A DNA stretch of 64,000 nucleotides from positions 868,001 to 932,000 of the forward strand of contig NZ_JAKLTN010000002.1 in NCBI RefSeq assembly GCF_022012295.1, in the 5' to 3' direction. The stretch comes from Dechloromonas hankyongensis (GTDB lineage: Bacteria > Pseudomonadota > Gammaproteobacteria > Burkholderiales > Rhodocyclaceae). A program made the translations under genes and the position numbers. Each line of letters starts with the position of its first letter. The first letter of the stretch is position 1. Below the pieces are notes generated by a model. That model saw nothing but the letters and a program-made list of their open reading frames with translations, was not told the origin of the DNA and did not search any database. This document shows, in pieces, positions 9,467-20,127 of this stretch.

Positions 9467-11752
9467 TTAGAACGTAGTGCCCATCTGGAACTGGAAGGCT
9501 TCAACCTTGTCGGTATCCTTCTTGTTCAGCGGTTTGCCAATACTGAATTTCAACGGCCCGACCGGCGAAATCCAGGCAGCGGAAAGCCCGGTCGAATAAC
9601 GCAGATCTGCCAAATCCACCTTTTCATCGCTGCCGTACACCTGCCCTGCGTCAAAGAACCAGCCCATGCGGAAGGACTTGTCCATACCCGGCAGAGTCCA
9701 CAGCAACTCGGCATTACCGACTACACGGCGATTGCCGCCCAGGCGATACTGGATATTCGTCGCCGGATCCGTATAAATCGGGCCCAATGACGAAGCCTTG
9801 TAGCCACGAACCGATGTTACACCACCCGCATAGTAATTCTTGAAGAAGGGCAAACCGGACTTGCCATAGCCGTTCGCCATGCCGTATTCGCCATTCAGCA
9901 TCAGCGTGAACTTGGAATTCAACGGCACAAAGTGCTGCAGCTGATAGCTGGCCCGGTAGTAAGTCAAGTCTCCGCCCGGCACCGCCACTTCCAGGGATGC
10001 GCGCTGATAGGTACCCTTGGTCGGGAAGAAATAGCTGTCCTTGCCGTCGCTGGCCCAGCTCAAGGTGACCGGCACCGAGATGTTGGTATCGCCAAAGCGG
10101 CTTACGTAATCCTTGTAGTACTGCGGCGTCTGGTCGTAGGTAGTGATGCTGGTCGAATCCAGACCGATCCCCATCCCGATCGATTCTTTCTCGCCGATCG
10201 GGAAGCCGAAACGAATCGCCCCACCTGTCGAAGACGAAGAATAATAGGCCAGGGTCGTCGAGGTGGTATTGAAGGTCCGATGATAGACGTCAAAGCCCTG
10301 GCTTATCCCGTCCTGTGTGAAGTAGGGATTGGTATAGGAGAAGACATACGTGCGGTAGGTCTTGGCGGAATTGACCTGGATCGAGACGTTGTTGCCGCTG
10401 CCCATGAAGTTGTTCTGGGAGATGGCGCCCGACAGGATGATCTTGTCGGTGCTCGACGTACCGACACCGAGCATCAGGCTGCCGGTCGGCTTTTCGGTGA
10501 CATTGACGTTGACGTCCAACTGATCGGAGGTTCCCGGAACAGCGGGCGTTTCCACCGCCACCTCACCGAAGAAGCCAAGTTTGTCGACGCGCTGCTTCGA
10601 CGCCGTGACCTTGTCGGCGTCGTACCAGCCGCCTTCCATCTGGCGCATTTCCCGACGGATGACTTCATCACGCGTCTTGGTGTTGCCCGTGATATTGATG
10701 CGACGGACATAAACTCGCTTGCCCGGATCGACGAAAATCGTGAAAGCGACCTGGCGCTTGTCCTTGTCGATTTCCGGAGCGGCGTTGACGTTGGCGAAGG
10801 CATAGCCTTCCTTGCCCAGACGATCACTGATCGCCTTGGTCGTATCATTCAGCTTTTCACGGGAAAAGACGTCGCCCGGCTTGACCAGGACGAGCTTCTT
10901 CAGTTCATCTTCCGGCAGCGAAAAATCTCCGGCGACCTTGACCGATGAAACCTGATAGCGGTCACCCTCGGTGATGTTCGCCGTAATGTAGACGTCCTGC
11001 TTGTCCGGCGAGATGGAAACCTGAGTCGACTCGACGGCGAACTCCAGGTAACCCTGATTCATATAGAAGGACTTCAGCTTCTCAAGGTCGGCCGACAGTT
11101 TCTGGCGCGAATACTGGTCGTTCTTGGTATACCAGGTCAGCAATCCCGGCGTGGTCAGCTCGAACAGGCCGAGCAATTCCTTCTCGCGGAAAGCCTTGGC
11201 GCCGATGATGTTGATCTGCTTGATCTTGGCCGCAGCACCCTCTTCGATATTGAAGTTGATGCCGACCCGGTTGCGCTCCAGCGGCGTGACGGTCGTCGTG
11301 ATGTTCGCTGCGTACTTGCCGCGCGTCAGGTACTGCCGTTTCAACTCCTGTTCGGCTTTTTCCAGCAGCGCCCGGTCGAAGATCCGCCCTTCAGCAATAC
11401 CGGTTTCCTTGAGCGCCTTGATAATGACGTCCTTGTCGAACTCTTTCAGCCCGACAAAGTTGATGGTCGCCACGGCCGGTCGTTCCTGGACGACGACGAC
11501 CATGACATCCTTTTCGACCTCGACGCGGACGTCCTTGAAGAAGCCGGTAGCGAACAGCGCCTTGATGGATTGCGCCGCCTTTTCGTCATTCAGCGTTTCG
11601 CCGACCTTGACCGGCAGATAGCCGAAGACGGTACCCGCCTCAGTACGCTGGATCCCCTCTACCCGGATGTCCTTGACCGTAAAGGGTTCGAATGCCAGCA
11701 CCGGCGCAGCGAACACGCTGGCAATCATGACGGACAACAGGGTTTTCTTCAT
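9467..11752 (-). CDS. bamA: Outer membrane protein assembly factor BamA
   Basis: Central Omp85 component of the BAM complex, inserting beta-barrel proteins into the outer membrane. The 761-residue precursor has a signal peptide (cleavage after FAAPVLA, about residue 20), five POTRA domains (about residues 22-420) and a 16-stranded barrel. The VRGY motif of loop 6 is present in TSVRGYKASSLGP, and the protein ends in phenylalanine (MGTTF). Length is normal for a betaproteobacterial BamA. It is preceded by rseP and followed by skp, a functional outer-membrane biogenesis trio. Confidence 0.98.
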   Translation of the reverse strand: MKKTLLSVMIASVFAAPVLAFEPFTVKDIRVEGIQRTEAGTVFGYLPVKVGETLNDEKAAQSIKALFATGFFKDVRVEVEKDVMVVVVQERPAVATINFVGLKEFDKDVIIKALKETGIAEGRIFDRALLEKAEQELKRQYLTRGKYAANITTTVTPLERNRVGINFNIEEGAAAKIKQINIIGAKAFREKELLGLFELTTPGLLTWYTKNDQYSRQKLSADLEKLKSFYMNQGYLEFAVESTQVSISPDKQDVYITANITEGDRYQVSSVKVAGDFSLPEDELKKLVLVKPGDVFSREKLNDTTKAISDRLGKEGYAFANVNAAPEIDKDKRQVAFTIFVDPGKRVYVRRINITGNTKTRDEVIRREMRQMEGGWYDADKVTASKQRVDKLGFFGEVAVETPAVPGTSDQLDVNVNVTEKPTGSLMLGVGTSSTDKIILSGAISQNNFMGSGNNVSIQVNSAKTYRTYVFSYTNPYFTQDGISQGFDVYHRTFNTTSTTLAYYSSSSTGGAIRFGFPIGEKESIGMGIGLDSTSITTYDQTPQYYKDYVSRFGDTNISVPVTLSWASDGKDSYFFPTKGTYQRASLEVAVPGGDLTYYRASYQLQHFVPLNSKFTLMLNGEYGMANGYGKSGLPFFKNYYAGGVTSVRGYKASSLGPIYTDPATNIQYRLGGNRRVVGNAELLWTLPGMDKSFRMGWFFDAGQVYGSDEKVDLADLRYSTGLSAAWISPVGPLKFSIGKPLNKKDTDKVEAFQFQMGTTF

Positions 11753-11755
11753 TAT

Positions 11756-13120
11756 TCAGCTGGTGAGCAGGCGGGAAATATCGTTAAAAAAAGCGAAAGC
11801 CATCAAGGCGACAAGAATGGCCATGCCAATCTGCTGGCCGATTTCCATGGCACGCTCGGAAAGCGGCTTGCGCCTGACGACTTCGATAATATGATACAAC
11901 AAATGCCCACCGTCCAGAACCGGGATGGGAAGTAGATTCAGAACCCCAAGACTGATGCTGACCAGCGCCATGAAGCGCAGGTAGTAATCGAGCCCCAAGC
12001 GGGCCGACTTGCCGGCGTAATCGGCGATCGTCACCGGGCCGGAAAGGGTCTTCCAGGACACTTCGCCAACCACCATCTTGGCCATCATCACCACGCTGAA
12101 CACCGATTTATCCCAGGTTTCAGTCACGGCCAGGCGAGCCGATTCGAAAATGCCGTGCCGTACGAAAATTCGGAGTTCGCGCCGCGCCCCACCCGTATCC
12201 ACGCCTACACCGATCTTGCCGACGGTACGCCCGCGTTCGCTGGACGCTTCGGGAACGACGTCAATTATCAAGGTTTCATCCCAACGGCGTATTTCAAGGC
12301 GCAACGACTTTCCCGCCGATTCGCGAATTCGCGCGACGAAGTCGGTCCACAGTGCGATCGGCTTGCCATCGATACCAACAACCAGGTCGCCCACTTGCAG
12401 CCCGGCCCGGGCACCGGGACCACCGGCTATCACCTCGCCAAGGTAAGGCGGGGTCTCTGGCCGGAAGAAACGAATACCCAGGCGTTCCAGCGCATCACCT
12501 TCCCAACCCTGCTCACTTACCGCCCGCAGATCGAGCTGGCGAAACGAAATATTGCCCTGTTCATCGGCCACCTCAAGCACAACGCTGTCGCGCTCGGCGG
12601 CTTTTTGCAGGAGCATCCAGCGCAGATCGTTCCAGGTCGCCACCGGCTCCCCATCGACGAGACGAACCTGTTCGCCATTGTGGACGGCGGAAATCGCGGC
12701 CGGCGACCCTTCGGGCGGCGTGCCGAGCACCGGCAGCAGTTCATTGCTGCCGTGCATGAAGACGACCCAGTAAAGAAGGATCGCCAGGACGAAATTGGCC
12801 ACAGGCCCGGCGGCCACAATCAGGCTACGCTTGAGTACGCCCTGACGATTGAAGGCCCGATGCACTTCGGCTGCCGGCACCGCCCCTTCCCGTTCGTCGA
12901 GCATTTTGACGTAGCCGCCCAGTGGAAACACGCTGACCGCCCACTCGGTACAGTCCCGACCGAGTTGCTTCTGCCAGAGGACGCGGCCGAAGCCGACCGA
13001 AAAGCGCAGCACCTTGACCCCGCACCAGCGCGCGACCAGGTAATGCCCCAATTCATGGAAAATGATCAGAACACCGAGGACGACGGCGAAGGCCGCCAGA
13101 TAGAACGGCAGGTCGTTCAC
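11756..13120 (-). CDS. rseP: Site-2 protease RseP, regulator of the sigma-E response
   Basis: Zinc intramembrane protease that performs the second cleavage of the anti-sigma-E factor and removes leftover signal peptides. The 454-residue protein has the HELGH zinc site in the first membrane segment (residues 22-26), two central PDZ domains (about residues 115-195 and 200-290), and the second active-site motif [10 protein letters not shown] near the C-terminal membrane helices. Its ATG overlaps the dxr stop by four bases. Placement directly before bamA couples sensing and assembly of the outer membrane. Confidence 0.96.
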   Translation of the reverse strand: MNDLPFYLAAFAVVLGVLIIFHELGHYLVARWCGVKVLRFSVGFGRVLWQKQLGRDCTEWAVSVFPLGGYVKMLDEREGAVPAAEVHRAFNRQGVLKRSLIVAAGPVANFVLAILLYWVVFMHGSNELLPVLGTPPEGSPAAISAVHNGEQVRLVDGEPVATWNDLRWMLLQKAAERDSVVLEVADEQGNISFRQLDLRAVSEQGWEGDALERLGIRFFRPETPPYLGEVIAGGPGARAGLQVGDLVVGIDGKPIALWTDFVARIRESAGKSLRLEIRRWDETLIIDVVPEASSERGRTVGKIGVGVDTGGARRELRIFVRHGIFESARLAVTETWDKSVFSVVMMAKMVVGEVSWKTLSGPVTIADYAGKSARLGLDYYLRFMALVSISLGVLNLLPIPVLDGGHLLYHIIEVVRRKPLSERAMEIGQQIGMAILVALMAFAFFNDISRLLTS

Positions 13121-14307
13121 GCGAAACTGCGTTCCCGGATCAGTTGCGCCGCGAGGTGGCGCGCTTCGGTATCGGCCCCCAGCACATCGCTCAAACTACC
13201 TTCCGGACCGGCGCTCAGCGACTGCAGCACCTGCTCGTTCAGGCGCGCAATGCCGAGGAAAGGCAGCTGGCCTTCGAGGAATGCCGCCACCGCCACCTCG
13301 TTGGCCGCATTGAGGATGGCCGGAGCGGTCCCGCCCGCATGCAGCACGTCGTAAGCGAGCTGCAGGCAACGGAAGCGTTCGAAATCAGGCTCAAAGAAAT
13401 CGAGCCGGGCAATCTTGAACAGATCGAGCGGTTCCACCCCCGCGGCAATACGTTCCGGCCAGGCCATGGCAAAGGCGATCGGCGTGCGCATATCGGGCTT
13501 GCCGAGCTGCGCCAGCACGGAGCCATCGGCGTACTGAACGGCGGAATGGATGACACTTTGCGGATGCACGACGACCTGGATCATCTCCGGCGGCGCATCG
13601 AACAGCCAGCGCGCCTCGATCACCTCCAGACCCTTGTTCATCATGGTCGCCGAATCGACCGATATCTTGCGCCCCATGACCCAGTTGGGATGGGCACAGG
13701 CCTGTTCCGGCGTGACATGCTCGAGGTCGCCCAAGGCAACCGTGCGGAACGGACCGCCGGATGCAGTCAGCAGGATTTTCTGAACGCCGCAGGCCGGCAG
13801 GCCGCGTGCAAAATCGGCCGGCAGCGACTGGAATATCGCATTGTGCTCGCTATCGACCGGTAGCAGCGTAGCGCCATGCTCACGCACCGCATGCATGAAT
13901 AGTTCGCCGGCCATGACCAGGACTTCCTTGTTGGCGAGCATGACCCGCTTGCCGGCCCGCGCTGCAGCCAGTGTCGGCTCCAGCCCGGCGGCACCGACAA
14001 TCGCCGCCATCACGGCATCGGCTTCGGAACATGACGACAGTTCGACCAAGGCCTCGACGCCATGGCGAACCTCAGTCGACAAACCTGCTACGCGACAGCG
14101 CTCGGCCAGTTGCGCTGCCAAAGCTGCATCGCGCACCACGGCGAAGCGCGGCCTGAATTCGAGACACTGTTCAAAAAGCTTGTTGATCTGGCTATGCGCG
14201 CACAGGGCGAACGCCTGGTAGTGATCCGGATGCCGACGAATGACGTCGAGCGTGCTGACCCCGATCGAGCCGGTCGAGCCGAGAACGGTAATGTTCTGCC
14301 GGATCAT
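13117..14307 (-). CDS. dxr: 1-deoxy-D-xylulose 5-phosphate reductoisomerase
   Basis: Converts DXP to methylerythritol phosphate with NADPH, the committed step of the MEP isoprenoid pathway. The 396-residue protein shows the N-terminal NADPH site LGSTGSIG, the [11 protein letters not shown] segment and the metal-binding PVDSEHNAI. Its length matches the family. Four-base overlaps with cdsA upstream and rseP downstream indicate tight translational coupling. The product feeds UppS, which makes undecaprenyl diphosphate and is encoded two genes upstream. Confidence 0.97.
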   Translation of the reverse strand: MIRQNITVLGSTGSIGVSTLDVIRRHPDHYQAFALCAHSQINKLFEQCLEFRPRFAVVRDAALAAQLAERCRVAGLSTEVRHGVEALVELSSCSEADAVMAAIVGAAGLEPTLAAARAGKRVMLANKEVLVMAGELFMHAVREHGATLLPVDSEHNAIFQSLPADFARGLPACGVQKILLTASGGPFRTVALGDLEHVTPEQACAHPNWVMGRKISVDSATMMNKGLEVIEARWLFDAPPEMIQVVVHPQSVIHSAVQYADGSVLAQLGKPDMRTPIAFAMAWPERIAAGVEPLDLFKIARLDFFEPDFERFRCLQLAYDVLHAGGTAPAILNAANEVAVAAFLEGQLPFLGIARLNEQVLQSLSAGPEGSLSDVLGADTEARHLAAQLIRERSFA

Positions 14308-15125
14308 GCCGAACGCTGGATCAAGAGCAGGAAGAAGGCGACCACCGGCAGCGTGGAGGTCAGGCTGTCGATACGGTCGAGGACGCCGCCATGCCCGGGC
14401 AGGATATTGCTGCTGTCCTTGATACCGGCCTTGCGCTTGAGCAGCGACTCAAAAAGATCGCCGATGATGCTGACGCCGGTGACGACGAAAAGCGCCATCA
14501 CCCATAGGGGCATGGGCAGCAAGCCGATGTCGAACAGGTGGCGCACCACCAGGCCATAGATCGCCACGCCGACCCCGGCGCCGATCGCGCCTTCCCAGGT
14601 CTTCCCCGGGCTGATGGTCGGCGCCAGCTTGTGCTTACCGAAGGCCCGACCGGAAAAATAGGCAGCAATATCGGCCATCCAGACGACGGCGAAAATCCCC
14701 AGCAGGGCCCCGGCGCCCAAGGCACGCAGCTGGACCATGGCCAGCCAAGTCGGGATCAGGACGACCGCACCGACCGCCAGGCCGCCCACACCGCCAATGG
14801 CCCACTTGCCCCGCAACCAGAAGGGCATGACGATCAGCCAGAAAGCGGCGGAAAGCCCATAGGCGGCCACCACCCACGGCTGGCCCAGGCGGAATTCGAG
14901 GGCGGACGGATCAATGATCGAAAGGGCGGCACACAGCAGGCCGCCAACCAGCCCCAGAGCAAGTCTAGGCGTGGCCGACCAACCCAGCAGGGCGCCCCAT
15001 TCCCAGGCGGCAATGCCGATGAAGGCGGCAACCAGAAACGCCCAAGCCGATTGCGGCAACCAGAACAGGCACGGCAGCAACAGGGAAACCAGCACCAGCG
15101 CCGTGATGACTCGCGTCTTAAGCAT
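14304..15125 (-). CDS. cdsA: Phosphatidate cytidylyltransferase
   Basis: Makes CDP-diacylglycerol from phosphatidate and CTP at the cytoplasmic membrane, the precursor of all phospholipids. The 273-residue protein has about eight hydrophobic segments and the family signature near the C-terminus ([11 protein letters not shown] followed by [12 protein letters not shown]), plus [11 protein letters not shown]. Its start overlaps uppS by eight bases and its stop overlaps dxr by four. Confidence 0.96.
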   Translation of the reverse strand: MLKTRVITALVLVSLLLPCLFWLPQSAWAFLVAAFIGIAAWEWGALLGWSATPRLALGLVGGLLCAALSIIDPSALEFRLGQPWVVAAYGLSAAFWLIVMPFWLRGKWAIGGVGGLAVGAVVLIPTWLAMVQLRALGAGALLGIFAVVWMADIAAYFSGRAFGKHKLAPTISPGKTWEGAIGAGVGVAIYGLVVRHLFDIGLLPMPLWVMALFVVTGVSIIGDLFESLLKRKAGIKDSSNILPGHGGVLDRIDSLTSTLPVVAFFLLLIQRSA

Positions 15126-15876
15126 TCGGCTTCACCAGTTGTTCACTGGTCCGGCCGAAACGGCGTTCTCGCTGCTGAAAGGAGGCAATGGCCTTGCCGA
15201 ACTCGACGGCATCGAAGTCCGGCCACAGGGTCGGCGTGAAGTACAGTTCGGTATAGGCCAGCTGCCAGAGCAGGAAATTGCTGATGCGCTCTTCGCCGCC
15301 GGTCCGGATGAACAAATCCGGCTCGGGCGCAAAGTGCATCGACAAATAGGGATCGAGATCGGCCTCCTGCCAGCCGTTGCGCTTGTCAGGCTGGGCCGCC
15401 AGCATCTGATTGACCGCCTGCATGATGTCCCAACGGCCACCGTAATTGGCAGCGATGGTCAAATCCAGTCGGGTGTTGCCCGCGGTCTGTTCCTGGGCCT
15501 TGGCGATCAGTTCCTGCAGGCGCGGCTCGAAGCGGCCGAGATCACCGATTACGCGCAAACGGACGCCGTTACGGTCGAGCTTTTCAACCTCTTGCTCGAG
15601 CGCCTTGACGAAAAGCTGCATCAACAGCGTCACTTCTTCCTGCGGACGCCGCCAGTTCTCGGAGGAAAAGGCGAACAGGGTCAGGTACTGGATGCCCTGT
15701 TCTAGACACGAACGGACCATCTCGCGGACCAGTTCGACGCCTTTGACATGCCCCGCGACGCGCGGCAGAAAGCGCTTTTTCGCCCAGCGTCCATTGCCGT
15801 CCATGATGACGGCGACGTGCTGAGGCACAGCAGCCGCCGCCGGAACATCGCGCGTCGAACTCTTAAAGAAGGCCAT
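15118..15876 (-). CDS. uppS: Undecaprenyl diphosphate synthase (cis-prenyltransferase)
   Basis: Extends farnesyl diphosphate by eight isoprene units to give the C55 lipid carrier of cell-wall and LPS synthesis. The 252-residue protein has the cis-prenyltransferase start [13 protein letters not shown] with the catalytic Asp and the C-terminal signature [15 protein letters not shown]. An extra 15-20 residues precede the conserved core. It lies 27 bases after frr and overlaps cdsA. Confidence 0.97.
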   Translation of the reverse strand: MAFFKSSTRDVPAAAAVPQHVAVIMDGNGRWAKKRFLPRVAGHVKGVELVREMVRSCLEQGIQYLTLFAFSSENWRRPQEEVTLLMQLFVKALEQEVEKLDRNGVRLRVIGDLGRFEPRLQELIAKAQEQTAGNTRLDLTIAANYGGRWDIMQAVNQMLAAQPDKRNGWQEADLDPYLSMHFAPEPDLFIRTGGEERISNFLLWQLAYTELYFTPTLWPDFDAVEFGKAIASFQQRERRFGRTSEQLVKPNA

Positions 15877-15903
15877 GCCGCCGGCTATCTAGTCGGAGAC
15901 CGC

Positions 15904-16461
15904 TTAAACCTGCATCAGCTCAGCCTCTTTCGTGGCGAGCATCTTGTCGACTTCAACGATGAACTTGTCGGTCAGCTTCTGGATATCGTCCTGGGCCTTG
16001 CGCTCGTCGTCTTCTGGGATTTCCCCCTTTTTCAGCGCATCCTTGAGATGGGTATTGGCATCGCGACGCAGGTTGCGAATGGCGACCTTGGCCCCCTCGC
16101 CTTCATGCTTGACGACCTTGATCATTTCCTTGCGGCGCTCTTCGGTCAAGGCCGGCATCGGCACGCGGATCAGCTCGCCCTGCGAGGCCGGATTGAGACC
16201 GAGGTCGGAATCGCGAATCGCCTTCTCGACCTTCTGCGCCATGTTCTTTTCCCACGGCTGAACACCGATGGTACGGGCATCGACCAGGGTAATGTTGGCG
16301 ACCTGATTCACCGGCACCATAGAACCGTAGTAGTCGACCTGTACATGATCGAGCAGGCCGGTGTGAGCACGGCCGGTACGGACCTTGAGGAGGTCGTTCT
16401 TCAACGCCTCCAGCGTTTTCTGCATCTTGCCTTCTGCGTTTTTCTTGAGTTCTGCAATCAT
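15904..16461 (-). CDS. frr: Ribosome recycling factor
   Basis: Splits post-termination ribosomes together with EF-G. The 185-residue product, starting [13 protein letters not shown], has exactly the E. coli length and the conserved [13 protein letters not shown] and [14 protein letters not shown] segments. The ATG at 16461 was preferred over an upstream extension because a GAGGAGAG ribosome binding site directly precedes it. It sits ten bases after pyrH in the usual order. Confidence 0.97.
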   Translation of the reverse strand: MIAELKKNAEGKMQKTLEALKNDLLKVRTGRAHTGLLDHVQVDYYGSMVPVNQVANITLVDARTIGVQPWEKNMAQKVEKAIRDSDLGLNPASQGELIRVPMPALTEERRKEMIKVVKHEGEGAKVAIRNLRRDANTHLKDALKKGEIPEDDERKAQDDIQKLTDKFIVEVDKMLATKEAELMQV

Positions 16462-16471
16462 CTCTCTCTCC

Positions 16472-17188
16472 TCAGCAATAGACCAGCGTACCTTCGTCTT
16501 CACCGCAGACCACGCGCTTCAGCGCGCCGGTCTTGAAGATCGAGAACACGTTGATCGGCAGTTTCTGGTCGCGGCACAGGGCAAAGGCCGTCGCGTCCAT
16601 GACCGCGAGATTCCTGGAGATCGCCTCGTTGAAGCTGATCTTGTCGTAGCGCGTCGCCAAAGGATCCTTCTTGGGATCGGCCGTGTAGATGCCGTCGACC
16701 TTGGTCGCCTTGAGCACGATTTCGGCACCGATTTCCGAACCGCGCAGTGCTGCAGCAGTATCGGTGGTGAAGAAGGGGTTGCCGGTACCGGCACCGAAGA
16801 TCACGATCTTGCCTTCTTCCAGATAGCGGATGGCCTTGCCGCGAATGTACGGCTCGATCACCTGCTCGATATTAAGGGCCGACTGCACACGGGCATTCAG
16901 GCCGCATTGGCGCATCGCGTCGGACAGCGCCATGGCATTCATCACCGTGGCCAGCATGCCCATGTAATCCGCAGTAGCTCTATCCATCCCGGTAGACGTA
17001 CCCGCCATGCCACGGAAGATATTGCCACCACCGATCACGACGCCGATTTCCACACCCATGTCGGCGACCGCCTTGATCTCTCCGCAAATACCCGCGATGG
17101 TCTGCGGATTGATGCCGTAGGCGTCGTTGCCCATCAGGGCCTCGCCGGAAAGTTTCAGGAGGATGCGCTTGTATTTGGGTGTAGTCAT
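16472..17188 (-). CDS. pyrH: Uridylate kinase
   Basis: Phosphorylates UMP to UDP with ATP; hexameric amino-acid-kinase family enzyme. The 238-residue protein begins [18 protein letters not shown], has the GGGNIFRG phosphate loop and the MDATAFALC segment. An in-frame TTG five codons upstream was rejected because AAAGGAAAG fits as ribosome binding site for the ATG at 17188. It lies 15 bases after tsf in the rpsB-tsf-pyrH-frr order. Confidence 0.97.
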   Translation of the reverse strand: MTTPKYKRILLKLSGEALMGNDAYGINPQTIAGICGEIKAVADMGVEIGVVIGGGNIFRGMAGTSTGMDRATADYMGMLATVMNAMALSDAMRQCGLNARVQSALNIEQVIEPYIRGKAIRYLEEGKIVIFGAGTGNPFFTTDTAAALRGSEIGAEIVLKATKVDGIYTADPKKDPLATRYDKISFNEAISRNLAVMDATAFALCRDQKLPINVFSIFKTGALKRVVCGEDEGTLVYC

Positions 17189-17203
17189 CGGCTTTCCTTT
17201 CAA

Positions 17204-18103
17204 TTACTTCTTGGCAGCGGCAGCAGCGGCCTGGGCAGCAACTTCGGCAGCGAAGTCGTCAACCTTCTTCTCGATGCCTTCACCGACCATGTACAGCGTG
17301 AAGCCGGCAACGGATGCGCCCTTGGCCTTCAGCAGCTGTTCGATGGTTTGCTTGCCGTCTTCAGCCTTGACGAAGACCTGGCCGAGCAGGGTCACGTCCT
17401 TCAGATACTTCTGGACGGTACCTTCGGCGATTTTTTCCAGCATGGCTTCCGGCTTGCCGGCTTCGCGGGCCTTTTCGATGGCGACGCGACGCTCGGTGTC
17501 GAGCAGTTCGGCAGAAACGCCGGAGGCATCCAGGGACTTCGGCTTGGAAGCGGCGATGTGCATGGCCAGATCCTTACCCAGTTGCTCGTCGCCACCGACC
17601 ACGTCGACCACGACGCCGACCTTGGCGCCACCGTGGATATAGGGAACCAGCTTGCCCTTGGCTTCGAAGCGGGCGAAGCGACGGATGGACATGTTCTCGC
17701 CGATCTTGCCGACCAGAGCCGAACGGGTGGACTCGACAGTGCCGTCGCCCATCGGCAGGGCCGACAGAGCGGCCACGTCAGCCGGATTCTGGTTGGCGAC
17801 CAGGGCAGCGGAACCATTGGCCAGCGCGATGAATTCGTCGTTCTTGGCGACGAAGTCGGTTTCGCTGTTGACTTCGATGATCGCGCCGGTCTTGCCGTCG
17901 GCAGCGATGCTGACTGCGACGATACCTTCGGCAGCGATACGGGCAGCAGCCTTGGAGGCCTTGTTACCCAGCTTGACGCGAAGAATCTCTTCCGCCTTGG
18001 CCATGTCGCCGTCGGCTTCGGTCAGCGCCTTCTTGCATTCCATCATCGGTGCGTCGGTCTTGCCGCGCAGCTCTGCAACCATACCTGCGGTAATTGCCGC
18101 CAT
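17204..18103 (-). CDS. tsf: Translation elongation factor Ts
   Basis: Nucleotide exchange factor for EF-Tu. The 299-residue protein has the N-terminal UBA-like domain ([19 protein letters not shown]) and the core [10 protein letters not shown] motif that contacts EF-Tu; it ends in an Ala/Lys-rich tail. It is separated from rpsB by 60 bases that contain a hairpin able to reduce read-through, so its level can be set apart from S2. Confidence 0.98.
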   Translation of the reverse strand: MAAITAGMVAELRGKTDAPMMECKKALTEADGDMAKAEEILRVKLGNKASKAAARIAAEGIVAVSIAADGKTGAIIEVNSETDFVAKNDEFIALANGSAALVANQNPADVAALSALPMGDGTVESTRSALVGKIGENMSIRRFARFEAKGKLVPYIHGGAKVGVVVDVVGGDEQLGKDLAMHIAASKPKSLDASGVSAELLDTERRVAIEKAREAGKPEAMLEKIAEGTVQKYLKDVTLLGQVFVKAEDGKQTIEQLLKAKGASVAGFTLYMVGEGIEKKVDDFAAEVAAQAAAAAAKK

Positions 18104-18126
18104 ATTTTTTCTCCTGAGCTTATAAA

Positions 18127-18150
18127 ACTGGCGGAGCTTGAAGCTCCGCC
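18127..18150 (-). terminator. Hairpin between rpsB and tsf, probable partial terminator/attenuator
   Basis: Arms 18130-18138 and 18142-18150 (GGCGGAGCT and complement) form a perfect 9-bp stem with a 3-nt loop; on the minus strand it is followed by AGTTTTATAA. The short T run suggests incomplete termination. A comparable intercistronic terminator is known between rpsB and tsf in E. coli. Confidence 0.7.
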
Positions 18151-18163
18151 GTTACATCTTTAT

Positions 18164-18910
18164 TTATTCAGCAGCTTCTTCGACTTCGACGAACTCGTCG
18201 TCACCGCCGGCCGCCACTATGTCGGCAACCACCTGGCTGCGACCTTCGAGGATGGAATCGGCGACACCGCGAGCGTAGAGCTGAATGGCGCGTGAAGAGT
18301 CGTCGTTACCCGGGATGACGTAAGAAACGCCTTCCGGAGAGTGGTTGGTATCGACCACGCCGATGACCGGGATACCCAGCTTTTCGGCTTCGGTGATGGC
18401 GATCTTGTGATAGCCGACGTCGACGACGAAGATGGCGTCCGGCAGGCCGCCCATATCCTTGATGCCGCCGATGGACTTCTGCAGCTTTTCCAGTTCGCGA
18501 CGGAAGGTCAGCGCTTCCTTCTTCGGCATGCGCTCGAGTTCGCCTGCTTCAACAGCCAGCTCCATGTCCTTCAGACGCTTGATGGAGGTCTTGACGGTCT
18601 TGAAGTTGGTCAGCATGCCGCCCAGCCAGCGCTGGTCGACATACGGAGCACCGGCGCGCAGCGCTTCTTCACCGATGATTTCGCGAGCTTGGCGCTTGGT
18701 ACCGACGAACAGGATGGTGCCGCGATTGGAGGCCAGCTTCTTCACGAAAGCCATGGCTTCGTTGTACTTGACCAGGGTCTTTTCGAGGTTGACGATGTGA
18801 ATCTTGTTGCGGGCACCGAAGATGTACGGGGCCATCTTGGGGGACCAGAAACGGGTCTGGTGGCCGAAGTGGACACCGGCTTCCAGCATTTCGCGCATGG
18901 TAACGGACAT
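18164..18910 (-). CDS. rpsB: 30S ribosomal protein S2
   Basis: Late-assembling 30S protein needed for S1 binding. The 248-residue protein begins [20 protein letters not shown] and includes [14 protein letters not shown] and the [12 protein letters not shown] segment, all diagnostic of S2. A strong promoter and a leader of about 150 nt with hairpins lie upstream. It is the first gene of the long leftward operon. Confidence 0.98.
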   Translation of the reverse strand: MSVTMREMLEAGVHFGHQTRFWSPKMAPYIFGARNKIHIVNLEKTLVKYNEAMAFVKKLASNRGTILFVGTKRQAREIIGEEALRAGAPYVDQRWLGGMLTNFKTVKTSIKRLKDMELAVEAGELERMPKKEALTFRRELEKLQKSIGGIKDMGGLPDAIFVVDVGYHKIAITEAEKLGIPVIGVVDTNHSPEGVSYVIPGNDDSSRAIQLYARGVADSILEGRSQVVADIVAAGGDDEFVEVEEAAE

Positions 18911-19007
18911 AGCAATTTCCTTTTAAGGGTTGAACCTCCACCCGCCGGAAACGCCCGTCATTCTTGAGTTTTGACGGACACCCTTAATCGGCGGATGTGT
19001 GGATTTT

Positions 19008-19063
19008 GGTTGCCTGCACCATGCAGACAACCGTTTCTCTCAGTCGAAACGACCGAGAAAAAC
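19008..19063 (-). promoter_or_regulatory. Structured 5' leader of rpsB (candidate S2 autoregulatory region)
   Basis: Two hairpins follow the predicted transcription start: 19033-19063 (GTTTTTCTC.. pairing with ..GAGAAAC) and 19008-19032 (GGTTG.CTGCA pairing with TGCAG.CAACC). A third short stem GGGT/ACCC lies near the start codon. S2 is known to repress its own mRNA in other bacteria; whether these stems are the site is inference. Confidence 0.45.
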
Positions 19064-19069
19064 CTGCGG

Positions 19070-19098
19070 ATTATAGCAGCAGAACGGCGAAGCAAAAA
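19070..19098 (-). promoter_or_regulatory. Sigma-70 promoter of the rpsB operon
   Basis: On the minus strand a perfect TATAAT (19070-19075) stands 17 bases from a weak -35 TTTTTG (19093-19098). The start would be near 19063, giving a leader of about 153 nt. The -35 abuts the end of rfbD. Confidence 0.75.
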
Positions 19099-19101
19099 GC
19101 C

Positions 19102-20013
19102 TCAATAACCATTTTGCTTCAAGGCCAGCAACTGCAGCATGCGCTCCAGATAGGGCTGCCAGTCAGGCATTTGCAGCCCGAAATCCTTTTCCAGCCGTCG
19201 GCAGTCGAGCCGGGAATTCATCGGACGCCGCGCCGGAGTCGGATAGTCGGCAGTGGCGATGGCCGCGATGGCTTCCGGCTTCAAACGCAGATCGAAGCCC
19301 GGCGCCTGACCGGCCAGCGCAACGATGGTGCGGGCAAATTCACACCAGCTCACCGGCCGGGCCGCCGCCAGGTGATACAGGCGGCTCTCCCCCTCTTCCA
19401 GGGCGGCACCGTGGTGCAGCATGGCCAGCCCGACGCCGGTGACCGTCGCCAGCATGGCGGCCGGGGTCGGCGAACCGATCTGGTCGTCGACCACGCCCAG
19501 GCTCTCTTTCTCGCGCGCCAGACGGAGGATGGTTTTGACGAAATTATTGCCGCGCGCACCGAATACCCAGCTGGTGCGGAAAATCACCGATTTTCCACCT
19601 GCGGCACGTATCGCCTCCTCACCTTCCAGCTTGGTGCGCCCATAAACACTGAGCGGCGCGGTCGGATCGCCCTCGACATAGGGCTCAGCCTTGGCGCCGT
19701 CAAAAACATAGTCGGTCGAATAATGCAGCAGCAAAGCGCCCAGACGCGCCGCCTCCTCGGCCAGCACACCCGGTGCCACGGCATTGATCCGACGCGCCAG
19801 ATCCGGCTCGGACTCGGCCTTGTCTACCGCGGTGTACGCCGCTGCATTGACGATGATGGCGGGGCGCAACTCGCGAACGACGGAACGAATACGCTCCAAG
19901 TCGGCCAAATCACACTGCGCACGCCCGCAGGCGATGACCTCACCATGCGGCGCCAGGGAACGTTGCAACTGCCAGCCGAGCTGGCCGTCCTTACCGAGCA
20001 GGAGAATCCTCAT
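19102..20013 (-). CDS. rfbD: dTDP-4-dehydrorhamnose reductase
   Basis: Last step of dTDP-L-rhamnose synthesis for O-antigen or exopolysaccharide. The 303-residue SDR protein starts MRILLLGKDGQLGWQLQ (GxxGxxG NAD(P) site), has the catalytic YGRTKLEGE (Tyr-x3-Lys) and the STDYVFDG segment. The ATG at 20013 was chosen over one 13 codons upstream by family comparison, although its ribosome binding site is weak. The partner genes rfbA, rfbB and rfbC are not in the window; this copy stands alone between the rpsB promoter and map. Confidence 0.92.
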   Translation of the reverse strand: MRILLLGKDGQLGWQLQRSLAPHGEVIACGRAQCDLADLERIRSVVRELRPAIIVNAAAYTAVDKAESEPDLARRINAVAPGVLAEEAARLGALLLHYSTDYVFDGAKAEPYVEGDPTAPLSVYGRTKLEGEEAIRAAGGKSVIFRTSWVFGARGNNFVKTILRLAREKESLGVVDDQIGSPTPAAMLATVTGVGLAMLHHGAALEEGESRLYHLAAARPVSWCEFARTIVALAGQAPGFDLRLKPEAIAAIATADYPTPARRPMNSRLDCRRLEKDFGLQMPDWQPYLERMLQLLALKQNGY

Positions 20014-20127
20014 CGCGATCCCGACAGGCTGAAAAGCTGCACAGTATGCCATTTCCGCGGGCTTGGGCTTTGCGAAACCAGCCCCATCATTTATCCTTCT
20101 TTTTCTCTAACGTACTGAAAAAAAGCC

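Noticed and set aside
20062-20087. Sigma-32-like CTTGGG-N14-CCCCAT upstream of map
   Set aside because: The -35 deviates in two of six positions and map is not a known heat-shock gene; the match is too weak.
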